This document shows positions 7,005-16,341 of a stretch of DNA of 64,000 bases, piece by piece. The stretch lies in NCBI RefSeq assembly GCF_013416525.1, contig NZ_JACCEM010000003.1, forward strand, positions 310,001 through 374,000. The letters are read 5' to 3'. Every line of letters starts with the position of its first letter. Position 1 is the first letter of the stretch. The notes beneath the pieces are model-generated. The model was not told the origin of the DNA and made no database searches. It saw only the letters and a list, made by a program, of their open reading frames with translations. The position numbers and the translations under genes are program-made. Origin of the DNA: Parapusillimonas granuli (GTDB lineage Bacteria > Pseudomonadota > Gammaproteobacteria > Burkholderiales > Burkholderiaceae_B).

Positions 7005-8243
7005 ATGCGCCAGAACCAACCGCGGGAAGCACACAGCGACATCGATCCGGCTTATGGAGCGGGCTCCGGCACCGGGCAGCGGCAAGAAAGGCGGGCGCTG
7101 CTCGCCCTGGGTTTCGCCGGGTTCGGCAGCAGCGCCATGATGCGCGTCTGCGATCCCATGCTCCCGGCGCTGGCCCGCGATTTCGACGTCACGGCGGGCC
7201 AGGCGTCGCAGACGATTTCCGCTTACGCCATCGCCTACGGCATCCTGCAGCTGATATTCGGCCCCTTGGGCGACCGCTACGGCAAGCGCCGCGTCGTCGG
7301 CATCGCCGCCCTGCTGTGCATCGTCGGCAATGCGCTCGCCGTGTTCGCCGGCACGCTGGACCTGCTCATCGTCGCCCGGGCGCTGGCGGGCGTCGCGGCC
7401 GCCGGCATCATTCCGCTTTCCCTGGCATGGATCGGCGACACCGTTCCCTATGCGCAACGCCAGGCGGCCCTGGCCCGCTACCTGACGGCCATACTGATGG
7501 GCCTGATCGCGGGCCAATGGGTGGCCGGCGTCATCACCGACCTCTGGGGCTGGCGCTGGATCTTCGCCCTGCTGTTCGTCTTCTTCCTGGCGGTCGGCCT
7601 GGCCTTGTCGCTGGACGCCTCCGTGCGCCGGGAAGCGGCCCGGCCGCCTTCGGGCGGCGGCTACGTCCACGACATGGTCGACGTCCTGACCAGGCCTTGG
7701 GCCGTCTGGCTGCTCGTGGCCGTGACCCTGGAAGGCGCGTTCGCTTTTTCGGCCATGGCGTTCCTGCCGACCTTCATGCACGATGAATACGGCTTCGGCA
7801 TATCCGTTTCCTCCGGCATCGTCGCGCTCTATGGCGTGGGCGGCATGGTGTATTCGTTCGGCGCCCGCAAGCTGCTGTCCAGGTTCAGCGAAGAGGGCAT
7901 GGCGATACTGGGCGGCTTGCTGCTGACCGCGTCGTGGCTGATGGTGGCCGTGCTGGACCGCTGGGAATGGGTGCCGCCGGCGACCGTGGCGGCGGGCATA
8001 GGCTATTACACTCTGCACAGCACCTTGATGACCCAGGCCACGCAGATGGCGCCCGCCGCAAGGGGCACGGCCATGTCTCTTTTCGCGGGCTGCCTGTTCC
8101 TGGGCATCTCGATCGGAGTGGGTTCGTCCGGCCTGGTCATCGACCACGTCAGCTATCGCTGGGTGTTCGCCGTGTGCGCGCTGGGGCTGGGGCTGCTGGC
8201 CGGCGCCTTCGCCTATAGTTTGCGGAGGCGCGGCCGGCGCTGA
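7005..8243 (+). CDS. Major facilitator superfamily transporter (DHA1-like, 12 TM)
   Basis: 412 residues from ATG 7005. An in-frame ATG exists at 6909, but the extra residues are arginine-rich and not membrane-like, so the later start is preferred. About twelve hydrophobic segments; MFS motif A is seen as GPLGDRYGKRRVV after TM2. The N-terminal 30 residues are hydrophilic and cytoplasmic. It resembles arabinose/drug efflux-type permeases that use the proton gradient. The gene is followed 18 bp later by a CoA-transferase gene with its own strong RBS, so the two may be co-transcribed. Substrate unknown. Confidence 0.87.
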   Translation: MRQNQPREAHSDIDPAYGAGSGTGQRQERRALLALGFAGFGSSAMMRVCDPMLPALARDFDVTAGQASQTISAYAIAYGILQLIFGPLGDRYGKRRVVGIAALLCIVGNALAVFAGTLDLLIVARALAGVAAAGIIPLSLAWIGDTVPYAQRQAALARYLTAILMGLIAGQWVAGVITDLWGWRWIFALLFVFFLAVGLALSLDASVRREAARPPSGGGYVHDMVDVLTRPWAVWLLVAVTLEGAFAFSAMAFLPTFMHDEYGFGISVSSGIVALYGVGGMVYSFGARKLLSRFSEEGMAILGGLLLTASWLMVAVLDRWEWVPPATVAAGIGYYTLHSTLMTQATQMAPAARGTAMSLFAGCLFLGISIGVGSSGLVIDHVSYRWVFAVCALGLGLLAGAFAYSLRRRGRR

Positions 8244-8261
8244 TTCTTATAGGAGGTTCTC

Positions 8262-9473
8262 ATGTCTCAACAGGAAGGGGCGGGCGATCTGCCGCTGAAA
8301 GGCATCAAGGTCATCGAACTGGGCGCCCTGATCGCCGGGCCTTACGCCAGCACCATATTGGGGCAGTTCGGCGCCGACGTGATCAAGATCGAGCCGCCCG
8401 GCGAGGGCGACCCGCTGCGCAAATGGCGCAAGCTGCACGACGGCACCTCGCTGTGGTGGTATGCGCAAAGCCGCAACAAGAAATCGGTCACGCTCGACCT
8501 GAAGGCGCCGGAAGCCCAGGAAATCGTGCGCAAGCTGGCGGCCGACGCGGACATCGTCATCGAGAACTTCCGCCCCGGCACGCTGGAAAAATGGGGCCTG
8601 GGGTGGGAACAGCTGTCCGCCGTCAACCCGGATCTCATCATGGTCCGCATCTCGGGCTACGGCCAGACCGGGCCGGCCAGCCAGCGTCCGGGCTTCGCGG
8701 CGATCGCGGAATGCATGGGCGGCCTGCGCTACGTGACGGGCTACCAGGACCGCGCGCCGGTGCGCACCGGCGTCAGCCTGGGCGACACCCTGGCTTCCCT
8801 GTATGGCGTCATCGGCGCCCTGATCGCCATGCACCACCTGAAGGCGAACGGCGGCAAAGGTCAGTACATAGACGTGGCCTTGTACGAAGCCGTCTTCGCC
8901 GTCATGGAAAGCCTGATACCGGAATACTCCGCGCAAGGCTATGTGCGCGAGCGCAGCGGCTCGTCCCTGCCGGGCATCGCGCCTTCCAACACCTATGTCT
9001 GCGCCGATGGGCAGTACGTCGCCATCGCCGGCAACGGCGACGGGATATTCAAGCGGCTGATGACGGCGATCGGGCGCGAGGACCTCGCGCGGGACCCCGA
9101 GCTGGCCCACAACGACGGGCGCGTCCGCCACGTCGACCTGATCGACGGCGCCATCCTGGAATGGACCGGGCGCCACGACCTGGACACGGTCCTGCAGGTG
9201 CTGGAACGGGCCGCGGTGCCCAGCGGCCGCATCTATACGGCCGCGGACATCGTCAATGACGAGCACTATCGCGCCCGGGAAATGATCCAGCGGTTCACGC
9301 TACCGGACGGCCTGCCCGTCGACATGCCGGGCGTCGTCCCCAAGCTCAGCGCCACGCCCGGCGGCACGCGCTGGCTGGGTCCGGAATTGGGCCGGCACAC
9401 CGCCGAAGTGCTGCGGGAGATCGGGATCACCCCCGAGCAATACCAGCGCATGCGCGACGCGGGCATCGCCTGA
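8262..9473 (+). CDS. CaiB/BaiF family (class III) CoA-transferase
   Basis: 403 residues, full length for the family. Motifs: GALIAGPYASTILGQFGADV and IKIEPP at the N-terminus, RNKKSVTLDLK, and ENFRPGTLEKWGLG. Asp175 in GVSLGDTLASLYG aligns with the catalytic aspartate of formyl-CoA transferase that forms the acyl-enzyme anhydride. These cytoplasmic enzymes move CoA between organic acids. AGGAGG at 8251-8256 precedes the ATG. It may cooperate with the upstream MFS transporter in uptake and activation of an organic acid (inference). It is convergent with a pirin gene only 4 bp away. Confidence 0.93.
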   Translation: MSQQEGAGDLPLKGIKVIELGALIAGPYASTILGQFGADVIKIEPPGEGDPLRKWRKLHDGTSLWWYAQSRNKKSVTLDLKAPEAQEIVRKLAADADIVIENFRPGTLEKWGLGWEQLSAVNPDLIMVRISGYGQTGPASQRPGFAAIAECMGGLRYVTGYQDRAPVRTGVSLGDTLASLYGVIGALIAMHHLKANGGKGQYIDVALYEAVFAVMESLIPEYSAQGYVRERSGSSLPGIAPSNTYVCADGQYVAIAGNGDGIFKRLMTAIGREDLARDPELAHNDGRVRHVDLIDGAILEWTGRHDLDTVLQVLERAAVPSGRIYTAADIVNDEHYRAREMIQRFTLPDGLPVDMPGVVPKLSATPGGTRWLGPELGRHTAEVLREIGITPEQYQRMRDAGIA

Positions 9474-9477
9474 GGCC

Positions 9478-10419
9478 TCAGGGATAGCGCACCGGCTTGC
9501 CGGGGATGTCGGGCATGGGAATGAACTCGGTTTCCCCGGGAACGCCGGGAAAGCGCTGCGCGCGCCAGTCTTCCTTGGCCTGCTCGATGCGCTCGGCCGA
9601 GCTCGACACGAAGTTCCATGACAGGTAGCGGGGCTCGTCCATGGGCTCGCCGCCCAGCAGGACGAAGCGGGCCGCATCGGGCCCCGCCGACTTGACGACG
9701 ACCTGCCTGCCGGGCTTGAGCACCAGCAGCCGGCCCGGGCCGTATTGGCCGTCGGCCCCGAGGTCCAGGGTGCCCTGGACGGTGTACAGGGCTTGTTCCG
9801 GATACTCCGGCGGTATCGACAGGCGCGCGCCCGGCTGCAGCTGCACGTCGACCTGGAACAGTTCCGACAATGCGGGCGCGCCCGAGCGCTTGCCGAAATA
9901 GCGGCCGGCCACGATGCGCGCCGACACGCCGGTGTCGGTCTCGGTGGGCAGCTCGGCCTTGCCGATGTGGGTAAAGCCGGGTTCGCATTCTTCATGGGCT
10001 CTGGGCAGGGCCACCCAGCATTGCAGGCCGTACAGGGGCGATGACTGTTCGCGCGCCTGGGCGCCGGTTCGTTCGGAGTGGACGATGCCCTTGCCGGCGG
10101 TCATCCAGTTGACGTCGCCGGGCTGGATGGCCTGGACGCTGCCGAGGCTGTCGCGATGGATGATCTCGCCTTGGAGCAGGTAGGTGATGGTGGCGAGGCC
10201 GATGTGGGGGTGGGGGCGGACGTCGAGGCCGCGGCCGGGGGCGAAGACGTGGGGGCCCATCTGGTCGAGGAATACATAGGGGCCGACCATGCGCCGCTGC
10301 CTTGACGGCAGGGCGCGGCGCACTTCGAAGTTGTCGCCGAGGTCGTGGCCGCGGGGGACGATGACGGTTTCCAGAGGGCTGTCGTCGGGGAGGGTCTGGC
10401 TTGGCGAGTCTGTGGTCAT
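9478..10419 (-). CDS. Pirin family (bicupin) protein
   Basis: 313 residues from the ATG at 10419, chosen over an in-frame ATG at 10467 because AGGAG sits just upstream of it. Two cupin domains. The N-terminal cupin has the pirin metal site: His70 and His72 in VRPHPHIGLATITY, and His114 and Glu116 in GKGIVHSER. Bacterial pirins act variously as quercetinases, as redox-sensitive regulators or on central metabolism; nothing here tells which. It ends 4 bp from the convergent CoA-transferase gene. Confidence 0.92.
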   Translation of the reverse strand: MTTDSPSQTLPDDSPLETVIVPRGHDLGDNFEVRRALPSRQRRMVGPYVFLDQMGPHVFAPGRGLDVRPHPHIGLATITYLLQGEIIHRDSLGSVQAIQPGDVNWMTAGKGIVHSERTGAQAREQSSPLYGLQCWVALPRAHEECEPGFTHIGKAELPTETDTGVSARIVAGRYFGKRSGAPALSELFQVDVQLQPGARLSIPPEYPEQALYTVQGTLDLGADGQYGPGRLLVLKPGRQVVVKSAGPDAARFVLLGGEPMDEPRYLSWNFVSSSAERIEQAKEDWRAQRFPGVPGETEFIPMPDIPGKPVRYP

Positions 10420-10637
10420 GTCGGCTCCTGGATGGGATGCGTGGGCGGCGCGAGGTGGCGGCCTCATGGTGCTACTTTAAGGCTTCGGGCCGGTTTTGGG
10501 GCTTGCCGTTCGTCAGCCGTGATCCGCAGCTTCCGCCGGCCGGGCATCCCCGCCCATAAAAAAACAGACGCCTACGGGTAAACCCCAGTGAAGTCCGCTT
10601 GACCGTCACCCTGCTTGCGAGGAAGATTCTCGTTTTA

Positions 10638-10647
10638 GAGAATTCTC
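10638..10647. promoter_or_regulatory. Palindrome GAGAATTCTC upstream of the D-amino-acid operon
   Basis: A perfect 10-bp palindrome about 41 bp before the first start codon of the 10689-22296 operon, with a further ATTCTC copy at 10626-10631. A -10-like GATAAT lies at 10654-10659. It is a candidate operator for the XRE-cupin regulator encoded last in the operon. The rest of 10420-10688 holds only the pirin leader and no recognisable gene. Confidence 0.35.
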
Positions 10648-10688
10648 ATATTTGATAATCCAAATCGCAGAAAAAAGGACGGAGTTTC

Positions 10689-11843
10689 ATGGCAGTCGCG
10701 AAGGTGTATGACTATCTGATCATCGGTGCGGGCATGGCGGGGGCCTCGCTGGCCTACCGCCTGAAGGACCGCGGCGCGATCAAGGTGGTCGAGGCGGAAA
10801 GCCAGGCCGGGTACCACTCCTCCGGCCGTTCCGCGGCGATGTTCATGGAAACCTACGGCACGGCCACCATACGCGCCCTGACGCGGGCCAGCCGGTCCTT
10901 CTTCGAATCGCCGCCCCAGGGGTTCAGCGACCACGGCTTGCTGACCGACCGGGGCGTCCTCTATATCGCGCGCGTGGGCCAGGAAACCCTGCTGGCCGAG
11001 ACACTGGCCCAGCTGCGGGCCACGGGGGCCGAAGTGCGCACCGTGAGCGCGGAAGAAGTCGTCGCGCGGGTACCCTGCGTGCGCGGCGAAGGCCTCATCG
11101 GCGCGATCGAGGAAGTCGACGCCAAGGACGTCGACGTGCACGCCTTGCTCCAGGGCTTCCTGAAAGGGGCGAAGCAGTCCGGCGTGGAATTTTCCTACGG
11201 CGCCGCCGTCCGCGGCGCGGCGCGCGACGGCGACGGCTGGAAGGTCGAGCTCGCCTCGGGGGAAACGATCGCCGCGCGGGCCGTCGTCAACGCCGCCGGC
11301 GCCTGGGGCCAGCAAGTGGCCGATCTGTTCGGGGCGTCCCGCATCGGCTTGCAGCCCAAGCGCCGCAGCGCTTTCACCTTCAAGGCCGGAAGCGACGGCG
11401 CACAGGCCTGGCAGGGCATCGAGCGCTGGCCGGCGGTCGTGGGCATAGACGAATCCTTTTACTTCAAGCCCGACGCGGGCCAGCTGCTGGGGTCCCCCGC
11501 GAACGCCGACCCGGTCGAGCCGCATGACGTCGTGGCCGAGGAACTCGACATCGCGGTGGGCATCGACCGCATCACGGCGGCCACCACCTTGCAGATCCGG
11601 CGCCCCAGCCATACCTGGGCCGGCTTGCGCTCCTTCGTGCCCGACGGCGATTTCGTCATCGGCTGGGACGGCAAGGCCGCCGGCTTCTTCTGGCTGGTCG
11701 GGCAGGGGGGCTATGGCATCCAGACCTCGCCGGGCGCCTCGCTGCTGGCCGCCAACCTGGTCCTCGGGCAGGAGCTCGACCCCAGCCTGAAGGCCGAGAA
11801 GCTGGACGCCTCCCTCGTTTCACCTGCACGCTTTGCCGCCTGA
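10689..11843 (+). CDS. FAD-dependent oxidoreductase (DAO family, glycine/D-amino acid oxidase-like)
   Basis: 384 residues. The N-terminal dinucleotide-binding motif YLIIGAGMAGASLAYRL (GxGxxG) begins near residue 9, followed by the DAO-family acidic and GRSAAMFMETYG segments; the C-terminal FAD-contact region GLRSFVPDGDFVIGWD and GQGGYGIQTSPG is intact. The family oxidises secondary or primary amines and D-amino acids to imines. Being first in an operon with D-aminoacylase and N-carbamoyl-D-amino acid hydrolase, it most likely oxidises the released D-amino acids (inference). The imine product would suit the RidA encoded next. GGAG at 10681-10684 precedes the ATG. Confidence 0.9.
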   Translation: MAVAKVYDYLIIGAGMAGASLAYRLKDRGAIKVVEAESQAGYHSSGRSAAMFMETYGTATIRALTRASRSFFESPPQGFSDHGLLTDRGVLYIARVGQETLLAETLAQLRATGAEVRTVSAEEVVARVPCVRGEGLIGAIEEVDAKDVDVHALLQGFLKGAKQSGVEFSYGAAVRGAARDGDGWKVELASGETIAARAVVNAAGAWGQQVADLFGASRIGLQPKRRSAFTFKAGSDGAQAWQGIERWPAVVGIDESFYFKPDAGQLLGSPANADPVEPHDVVAEELDIAVGIDRITAATTLQIRRPSHTWAGLRSFVPDGDFVIGWDGKAAGFFWLVGQGGYGIQTSPGASLLAANLVLGQELDPSLKAEKLDASLVSPARFAA

Positions 11844-11877
11844 GCGCGGCGGAACCACGAACATACAAGGCACGATC

Positions 11878-12243
11878 ATGAGAATTCAACGCTACGAATC
11901 CCCCTTGGGCCTCCCGTTCTCGCGCATGGTGCGCGCGGGCGGCTTCGTCTTCTTTTCCGGGCAGATCCCCATGGATCGCGACGGGCAGGTGGTCAAGGGC
12001 GACATCAAGACGCAGACCCGGGCCGTCATGGAACGCCTGGGCGACAGCCTGGCCGAAGCCGGCCTGGGCTTCGAGGACGTGGTGAAAGCCACCGTCTGGC
12101 TGTCGGACCTCGCACTGTTCGCGGATTTCAACGAAGAATACCGCCGCCACTTCACCGCCGGCCTGCCCACCCGTTCGACGGTCGAGGCGAAGCTGGCCAT
12201 GGGCGTCGACCTGGAAATCGAGATCCAGGCGCTGGATCGCTGA
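11878..12243 (+). CDS. RidA-family enamine/imine deaminase
   Basis: 121 residues from the ATG at 11878; a longer in-frame start at 11833 lies too close to the upstream stop and adds a non-family tail. The RidA fold is clear (FVFFSGQIPMDRDGQ) and the catalytic region reads PTRSTVEAKL with Arg99, equivalent to Arg105 of E. coli RidA, so it should hydrolyse 2-imino acids to 2-keto acids. This fits a position directly after a D-amino-acid-oxidase-like gene: oxidase makes the imine, RidA clears it. It contrasts with the RidA homologue at 4094-4510, which lacks this arginine. Confidence 0.93.
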   Translation: MRIQRYESPLGLPFSRMVRAGGFVFFSGQIPMDRDGQVVKGDIKTQTRAVMERLGDSLAEAGLGFEDVVKATVWLSDLALFADFNEEYRRHFTAGLPTRSTVEAKLAMGVDLEIEIQALDR

Positions 12244-12265
12244 TTCATCAAGGAGACGACTCACC

Positions 12266-13720
12266 ATGCGCATCTTCACCGCTTCGCTGTCCACGGAAAC
12301 CAATACGTTTTCCCCGATTCCCACGGGCATCGATTCCTTCAAGGCCCGCGGCTACTACCCGGCCGGCACCCACCCCGACACCATGCTGCAGTTCTCGGGG
12401 CCGCTGTGGGCGGCGCGCCGGCGTGCCGAGGCCCACGGCTGGACAGTGATCGAAGGCACGGTGGCCGGCGCCGTGCCGGCGGGCCTGACGACCCGCTACG
12501 CCTTCGAGACGCTGCGCGATGAAATCCTGCAGGACCTCCGGAATGCCGGGGAAGTCGACGTCGTGGTGCTGGGCCTGCATGGCGCGATGGTGGCCGACGG
12601 CTACGACGACTGCGAAGGCGACCTGATCTCCCGCGTGCGCGAGATCGTCGGGCCCGGCGTGGTCGTCGGCGCGGAGCTCGACCCGCATTGCCACATGACG
12701 CCCCTGATGCATGAAAACGCCGACTTCCTGGTGTGCTACAAGGAGTATCCGCACACCGACATCCTCGAGCGCGCCTACGACCTGGTGGACCTCTGCGTGG
12801 CCAAGCGGCAGGGCAAGACGAAACCCGCGCTGGGCGTCTACGACTGCGAGATGATTTCCATCATGCACACCAGCCGCGAGCCCATGCGCAGCTTCGTCGA
12901 CCGGCTCCTGCAGATGGAACGGGAACCGGGCATTTTGTCGATCTCGATCGCCCATGGCTTTCCCTGGGGAGACGTGCCGGGCATGGGCAGCAAGGTGCTG
13001 GTCTATACCGACGGCGACGCCGAGCGCGCCGGCCGGCTGGCCGAAAGCCTGGGCCGGGAAATCATCGGGTTTCGCGACGCCTTGCAGACGCCCAATCCGA
13101 CGACGGTCGAGGCGCTGCGGATCGTCGAAGAGAACCGGCGCTATCCCGCCGTGCTGGCCGATTCGGCCGACAACGCGGGCGGGGGCGCGGGCAGCGATTC
13201 CACTTTCGTCTTCGCGGACCTGCTCGAACACAAGGTGCGCGACGCCGTCATCGGGCCCGTCTGGGATCCGGGCGCGGTGGGCCTGTGCATGAACGCCGGC
13301 GAAAACGCGGTGCTCAAGCTGCGCATCGGCGGCAAGGTATCCGAGGCATCGGGCCAGCCCGTGGACGCGGTCTGCACCGTCAAGGCGCTGCGCCGCGACG
13401 CCTACATGACCGGCCTGTCCAATACGCCGTCCCTGCTGGGCGACGTGGCGGTGGTCGAGACCGAGGGCATCACGCTGGTGCTGACCAGCGTGCGCAACCA
13501 GGCCGTGGGCCGCGACCTGTTCACGCAGTTCGGCATAGACCTGTCCAAGCAGAAATTCATCGTGGTGAAGTCCTCGCAGCACTTCTACGCCGACTTTTCC
13601 AAAGTGGCCGCCCAGGTGATCTACCTGAACACGCCGGGGTCGGTCACGTCGGACATCAGGACGCTTCCGTACAAGAAGCTGGTTTATCCGAAATGGCCGC
13701 TGGCCACGCCGGCCGTTTGA
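12266..13720 (+). CDS. M81-family metallopeptidase (MlrC/microcystinase-like)
   Basis: 484 residues. N-terminal DUF1485-type domain starting MRIFTASLSTETNTFSP and a C-terminal MlrC domain (TSVRNQAVGRDLFTQFGIDL). Asp139, His141 and His163 (AELDPHCH and KEYPHTD) have the same spacing as the proposed zinc ligands Asp167, His169 and His191 of Sphingomonas MlrC, so the site looks intact. MlrC cleaves linearised microcystin peptides that contain D-amino acids. Most M81 members occur in amino-acid or peptide catabolic operons with unknown natural substrates. Here it is followed directly by an oligopeptide ABC transporter. AAGGAGA at 12249-12255 precedes the ATG. Confidence 0.92.
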   Translation: MRIFTASLSTETNTFSPIPTGIDSFKARGYYPAGTHPDTMLQFSGPLWAARRRAEAHGWTVIEGTVAGAVPAGLTTRYAFETLRDEILQDLRNAGEVDVVVLGLHGAMVADGYDDCEGDLISRVREIVGPGVVVGAELDPHCHMTPLMHENADFLVCYKEYPHTDILERAYDLVDLCVAKRQGKTKPALGVYDCEMISIMHTSREPMRSFVDRLLQMEREPGILSISIAHGFPWGDVPGMGSKVLVYTDGDAERAGRLAESLGREIIGFRDALQTPNPTTVEALRIVEENRRYPAVLADSADNAGGGAGSDSTFVFADLLEHKVRDAVIGPVWDPGAVGLCMNAGENAVLKLRIGGKVSEASGQPVDAVCTVKALRRDAYMTGLSNTPSLLGDVAVVETEGITLVLTSVRNQAVGRDLFTQFGIDLSKQKFIVVKSSQHFYADFSKVAAQVIYLNTPGSVTSDIRTLPYKKLVYPKWPLATPAV

Positions 13721-13760
13721 CGCATTGCATCCAACCAAATCCATACTGGGAGAACAAGGA

Positions 13761-15341
13761 ATGAAAATCACAACCACGGGCATGAAGGCGCTGGCCGCCG
13801 GCATGCTGGCCGGCGGCCTGTTGCTGGCCGGCGGATCCAGCCTGGCGACGACGCTGCGCCTTGCGCCCACCGCCGACCTGAAGACGCTGGACCCGCTCTT
13901 CAACACCGCCTACATCACGCGCAACCATGGCTACATGGTGTTCGACACCCTGTTCGCGCAAGACAGCAAGGGCGACATCCACCCGCAGATGGTGGACAGC
14001 TGGAAGAAGTCCGATGACGGCATGAAGTGGTCCTTCACCCTGCGCGACAAACTGCAGTTCAATGACGGCACGCCCGTGACGGCGGCCGACTGCGTCGCGT
14101 CGATCGAGCGCTGGGCCAAGAAGGACACCCTGGGACGCCTGATGATGAAAGCCGGCGCCTCGCTCAAGGCCGTCGACGACAAGACCTTCGAGATCACCCT
14201 GGAGCAGCCTTTCGGGCTGGTCCTGGCGGCCCTGTCCAAGCCCTCCGGCATGCCGCTGTTCATCATGCCCAAGCGCCTGGCGGACACCGATCCCAGCGTC
14301 CCCGTGACCGAAATGGTCGGCTCCGGCCCCTTCCTCTTCAAGAAGGAAGAATGGGTGCCCGGCAACAAGGTCGTGTACGTGAAGAACCCCAACTACGTGC
14401 CGCGCTCCGAGCCCGCCGACGGCCTGGCCGGCGGCAAGGTGGCCAAGATCGACCGCGTCGAATGGATCTACATTCCCGACGCCAACACCGCGGCCGCCGC
14501 GCTGCAGAACGGCGAAGTCGACATGATCGAGAGCGTGACGCCGGACTTCCTGCCGGTGCTGGAAGGCAATCCCGAGGTCACCCTCACGCCTTCCGTGGCT
14601 TCGCAAGGCATGATCGTGCCCAACCACCTGTACCCGCCGTTCAACAACGCGAAGGCCCGGCAGGCGCTCTATCACCTGGTGAATCAGGTCGAGTTCGTGT
14701 CGGCGGTGGGCTACGGCGACAAGTACCGCACGGAATACTGCCCGTCCCTGTACACCTGCAGCTCGCCCTACGCCACCGACCGCGGCGCGGCCCGCTACAA
14801 GAAGCCCGACGTGGAAAAGGCCAAGCAGCTGTTCAAGGAAGCCGGCTACAAGGGCGAGAAAGTCGTCATTCTCTACCCGACCGACAACGTCAACTCGCCG
14901 GCCAACCTGGTGCTGGCCCAGGCGCTCAAGAAAGCCGGCATCAACGTCGACCTGCAGGCCATGGACTGGGCCTCGGTGGCCGCCCGCCGCCTGAAGAAGG
15001 ATCCTCCCGCCGAAGGCGGCTGGAACATCTTCCTGACGCATGGCGGCTACTTCGATGCCGGCACCCCGGTGACCAATCCCTGGCTGTCGGCGCCTTGCGG
15101 AGGCGGCCTGCCCGGCTGGCCTTGCGACAAGGAGCTGGACGAGCTGCGCGCCAAGTGGATCGCCGAAGGCGACGAGGCCAAGAGCAAGGAACTCGCCGCC
15201 CAGATCCAGGAGCACGCCTATGAGGTCGTTCCCTACGTGGTCTGGGGCGAGTTCAAGCCCGTCATCGCCACGCGCGGCCTGCGCAATGTCGACCTGATGA
15301 AGACCGGCATCCCGGTCATGTGGAACGTCGAGAAGAAGTAG
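13761..15341 (+). CDS. Oligopeptide/dipeptide ABC transporter substrate-binding protein (SBP_bac_5)
   Basis: 526 residues from the ATG at 13761, which follows AAGGA at 13756-13760 and begins a normal signal peptide (MKITTTGMKALAAG, hydrophobic core, cleavage near SSLA-TT at residue 30). The mature protein starts TLRLAPTADLKTLDPLFNT, the classical DppA/OppA-type beginning, and contains the DGTPVTAADCVASIERW segment. It binds peptides or related solutes in the periplasm for the permeases and ATPases encoded next. The neighbouring D-aminoacylase and carbamoylase suggest N-acylated or D-residue-containing peptides (inference). Confidence 0.93.
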   Translation: MKITTTGMKALAAGMLAGGLLLAGGSSLATTLRLAPTADLKTLDPLFNTAYITRNHGYMVFDTLFAQDSKGDIHPQMVDSWKKSDDGMKWSFTLRDKLQFNDGTPVTAADCVASIERWAKKDTLGRLMMKAGASLKAVDDKTFEITLEQPFGLVLAALSKPSGMPLFIMPKRLADTDPSVPVTEMVGSGPFLFKKEEWVPGNKVVYVKNPNYVPRSEPADGLAGGKVAKIDRVEWIYIPDANTAAAALQNGEVDMIESVTPDFLPVLEGNPEVTLTPSVASQGMIVPNHLYPPFNNAKARQALYHLVNQVEFVSAVGYGDKYRTEYCPSLYTCSSPYATDRGAARYKKPDVEKAKQLFKEAGYKGEKVVILYPTDNVNSPANLVLAQALKKAGINVDLQAMDWASVAARRLKKDPPAEGGWNIFLTHGGYFDAGTPVTNPWLSAPCGGGLPGWPCDKELDELRAKWIAEGDEAKSKELAAQIQEHAYEVVPYVVWGEFKPVIATRGLRNVDLMKTGIPVMWNVEKK

Positions 15342-15374
15342 GCCGGCAGGCCCGGCCTTCGGGCACGGGCCGGC
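15342..15374 (+). other. Intercistronic nested stem-loop after the binding-protein gene
   Basis: An outer stem GCCGGC (15342-15347 with 15369-15374) encloses an inner stem GCCCG/CGGGC (15350-15354 with 15360-15364). No T-run follows. Such structures behind binding-protein genes usually protect the upstream mRNA and keep the binding protein more abundant than the permeases; that role is inferred. Confidence 0.45.
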
Positions 15375-15400
15375 GGGAAAACGGAACAAGGAGTCTTGAG

Positions 15401-16336
15401 TTGTTATATGTATTGCGAAGACTGATCGCGACCATCCCGGTAATGGTTGTCGTTGCGGTGTTTGTTTTCCTGCTGACCCACCTGTCGCCGGGCGATCCGG
15501 CGGCCGTGCTGGCCGGAGACAACGCCACGGTCGAGGACGTTGAGAAGATCCGCATCGCCATGGGCCTGGACAAGCCGCTCATCGAGCAATTCCTCAGCTG
15601 GAGCGGCAACGTGCTGACGGGCGACCTGGGCATTTCGACCTCGACCAATGTTCCGGTCTCGACCTTGATCCACCAGCGCATGGGCCCGACGATCTCCATC
15701 GCGCTGTTCACCATTCTTTTTGCGGTGCTGTTCGCCGTGCCGCTGGGCGTGGCGGCCGCCTGGAAGGCGGGCTCGCTGACGGACCGGCTGATCATGCTGG
15801 CGTCGGTCATGGCGTTTTCCATCCCCGTCTTCCTGATCGGCTACGGGCTCGTCTACGTCGTGTCGATCAAGCTGGGCCTGCTGCCGGTGCAGGGCTATAA
15901 ATCGCTGTCGGAAGGCGCATCGGCCTACTTCAGGCATCTGCTGCTGCCTTGCCTTTCCCTGGGCCTGGTCTACATGGCGCTGCTGACGCGCATGACGCGC
16001 GCCACCATGCTGGAAGCCCTGGGCGAGGACTACATCCGCACGGCCAAGGCCAAGGGCCTGGGCGCGCGCCTGGTGATCTGGCATGCGCTCAAGAACGCCG
16101 CCAACCCCATCGTGACGACGGTGGGCGTGGGCGTCGCCATGCTGATCGGCGGCGTGGTCGTCACGGAAACGGTGTTCGCGATTCCCGGCCTGGGGCGCCT
16201 GACGGTGGACGCCGTGCTGCGCCACGATTATCCGGTCATACAGGGCGTGCTGCTGATCGCCTCGGCGGTCTATGTGCTGATCAATCTCGTCGTCGACCTG
16301 AGCTACAGGCTGTTCGACCCCAGAATGGACCGCTGA
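15401..16336 (+). CDS. Peptide ABC transporter permease (DppB family), TTG start
   Basis: 311 residues if translation starts at the TTG at 15401, giving LLYVLRRLIATIPVMVVVAV, the normal DppB N-terminus. AAGGAG at 15388-15393 lies 7 nt before it. No suitable ATG exists; upstream in-frame residues are charged and unlike the family. Motifs: THLSPGDPA after TM1, and the EAA loop EALGEDYIRTAKAKGLG. It forms the transmembrane pore with the next gene's product. Confidence 0.92.
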   Translation: MLYVLRRLIATIPVMVVVAVFVFLLTHLSPGDPAAVLAGDNATVEDVEKIRIAMGLDKPLIEQFLSWSGNVLTGDLGISTSTNVPVSTLIHQRMGPTISIALFTILFAVLFAVPLGVAAAWKAGSLTDRLIMLASVMAFSIPVFLIGYGLVYVVSIKLGLLPVQGYKSLSEGASAYFRHLLLPCLSLGLVYMALLTRMTRATMLEALGEDYIRTAKAKGLGARLVIWHALKNAANPIVTTVGVGVAMLIGGVVVTETVFAIPGLGRLTVDAVLRHDYPVIQGVLLIASAVYVLINLVVDLSYRLFDPRMDR

Positions 16337-16341
16337 CCGCC

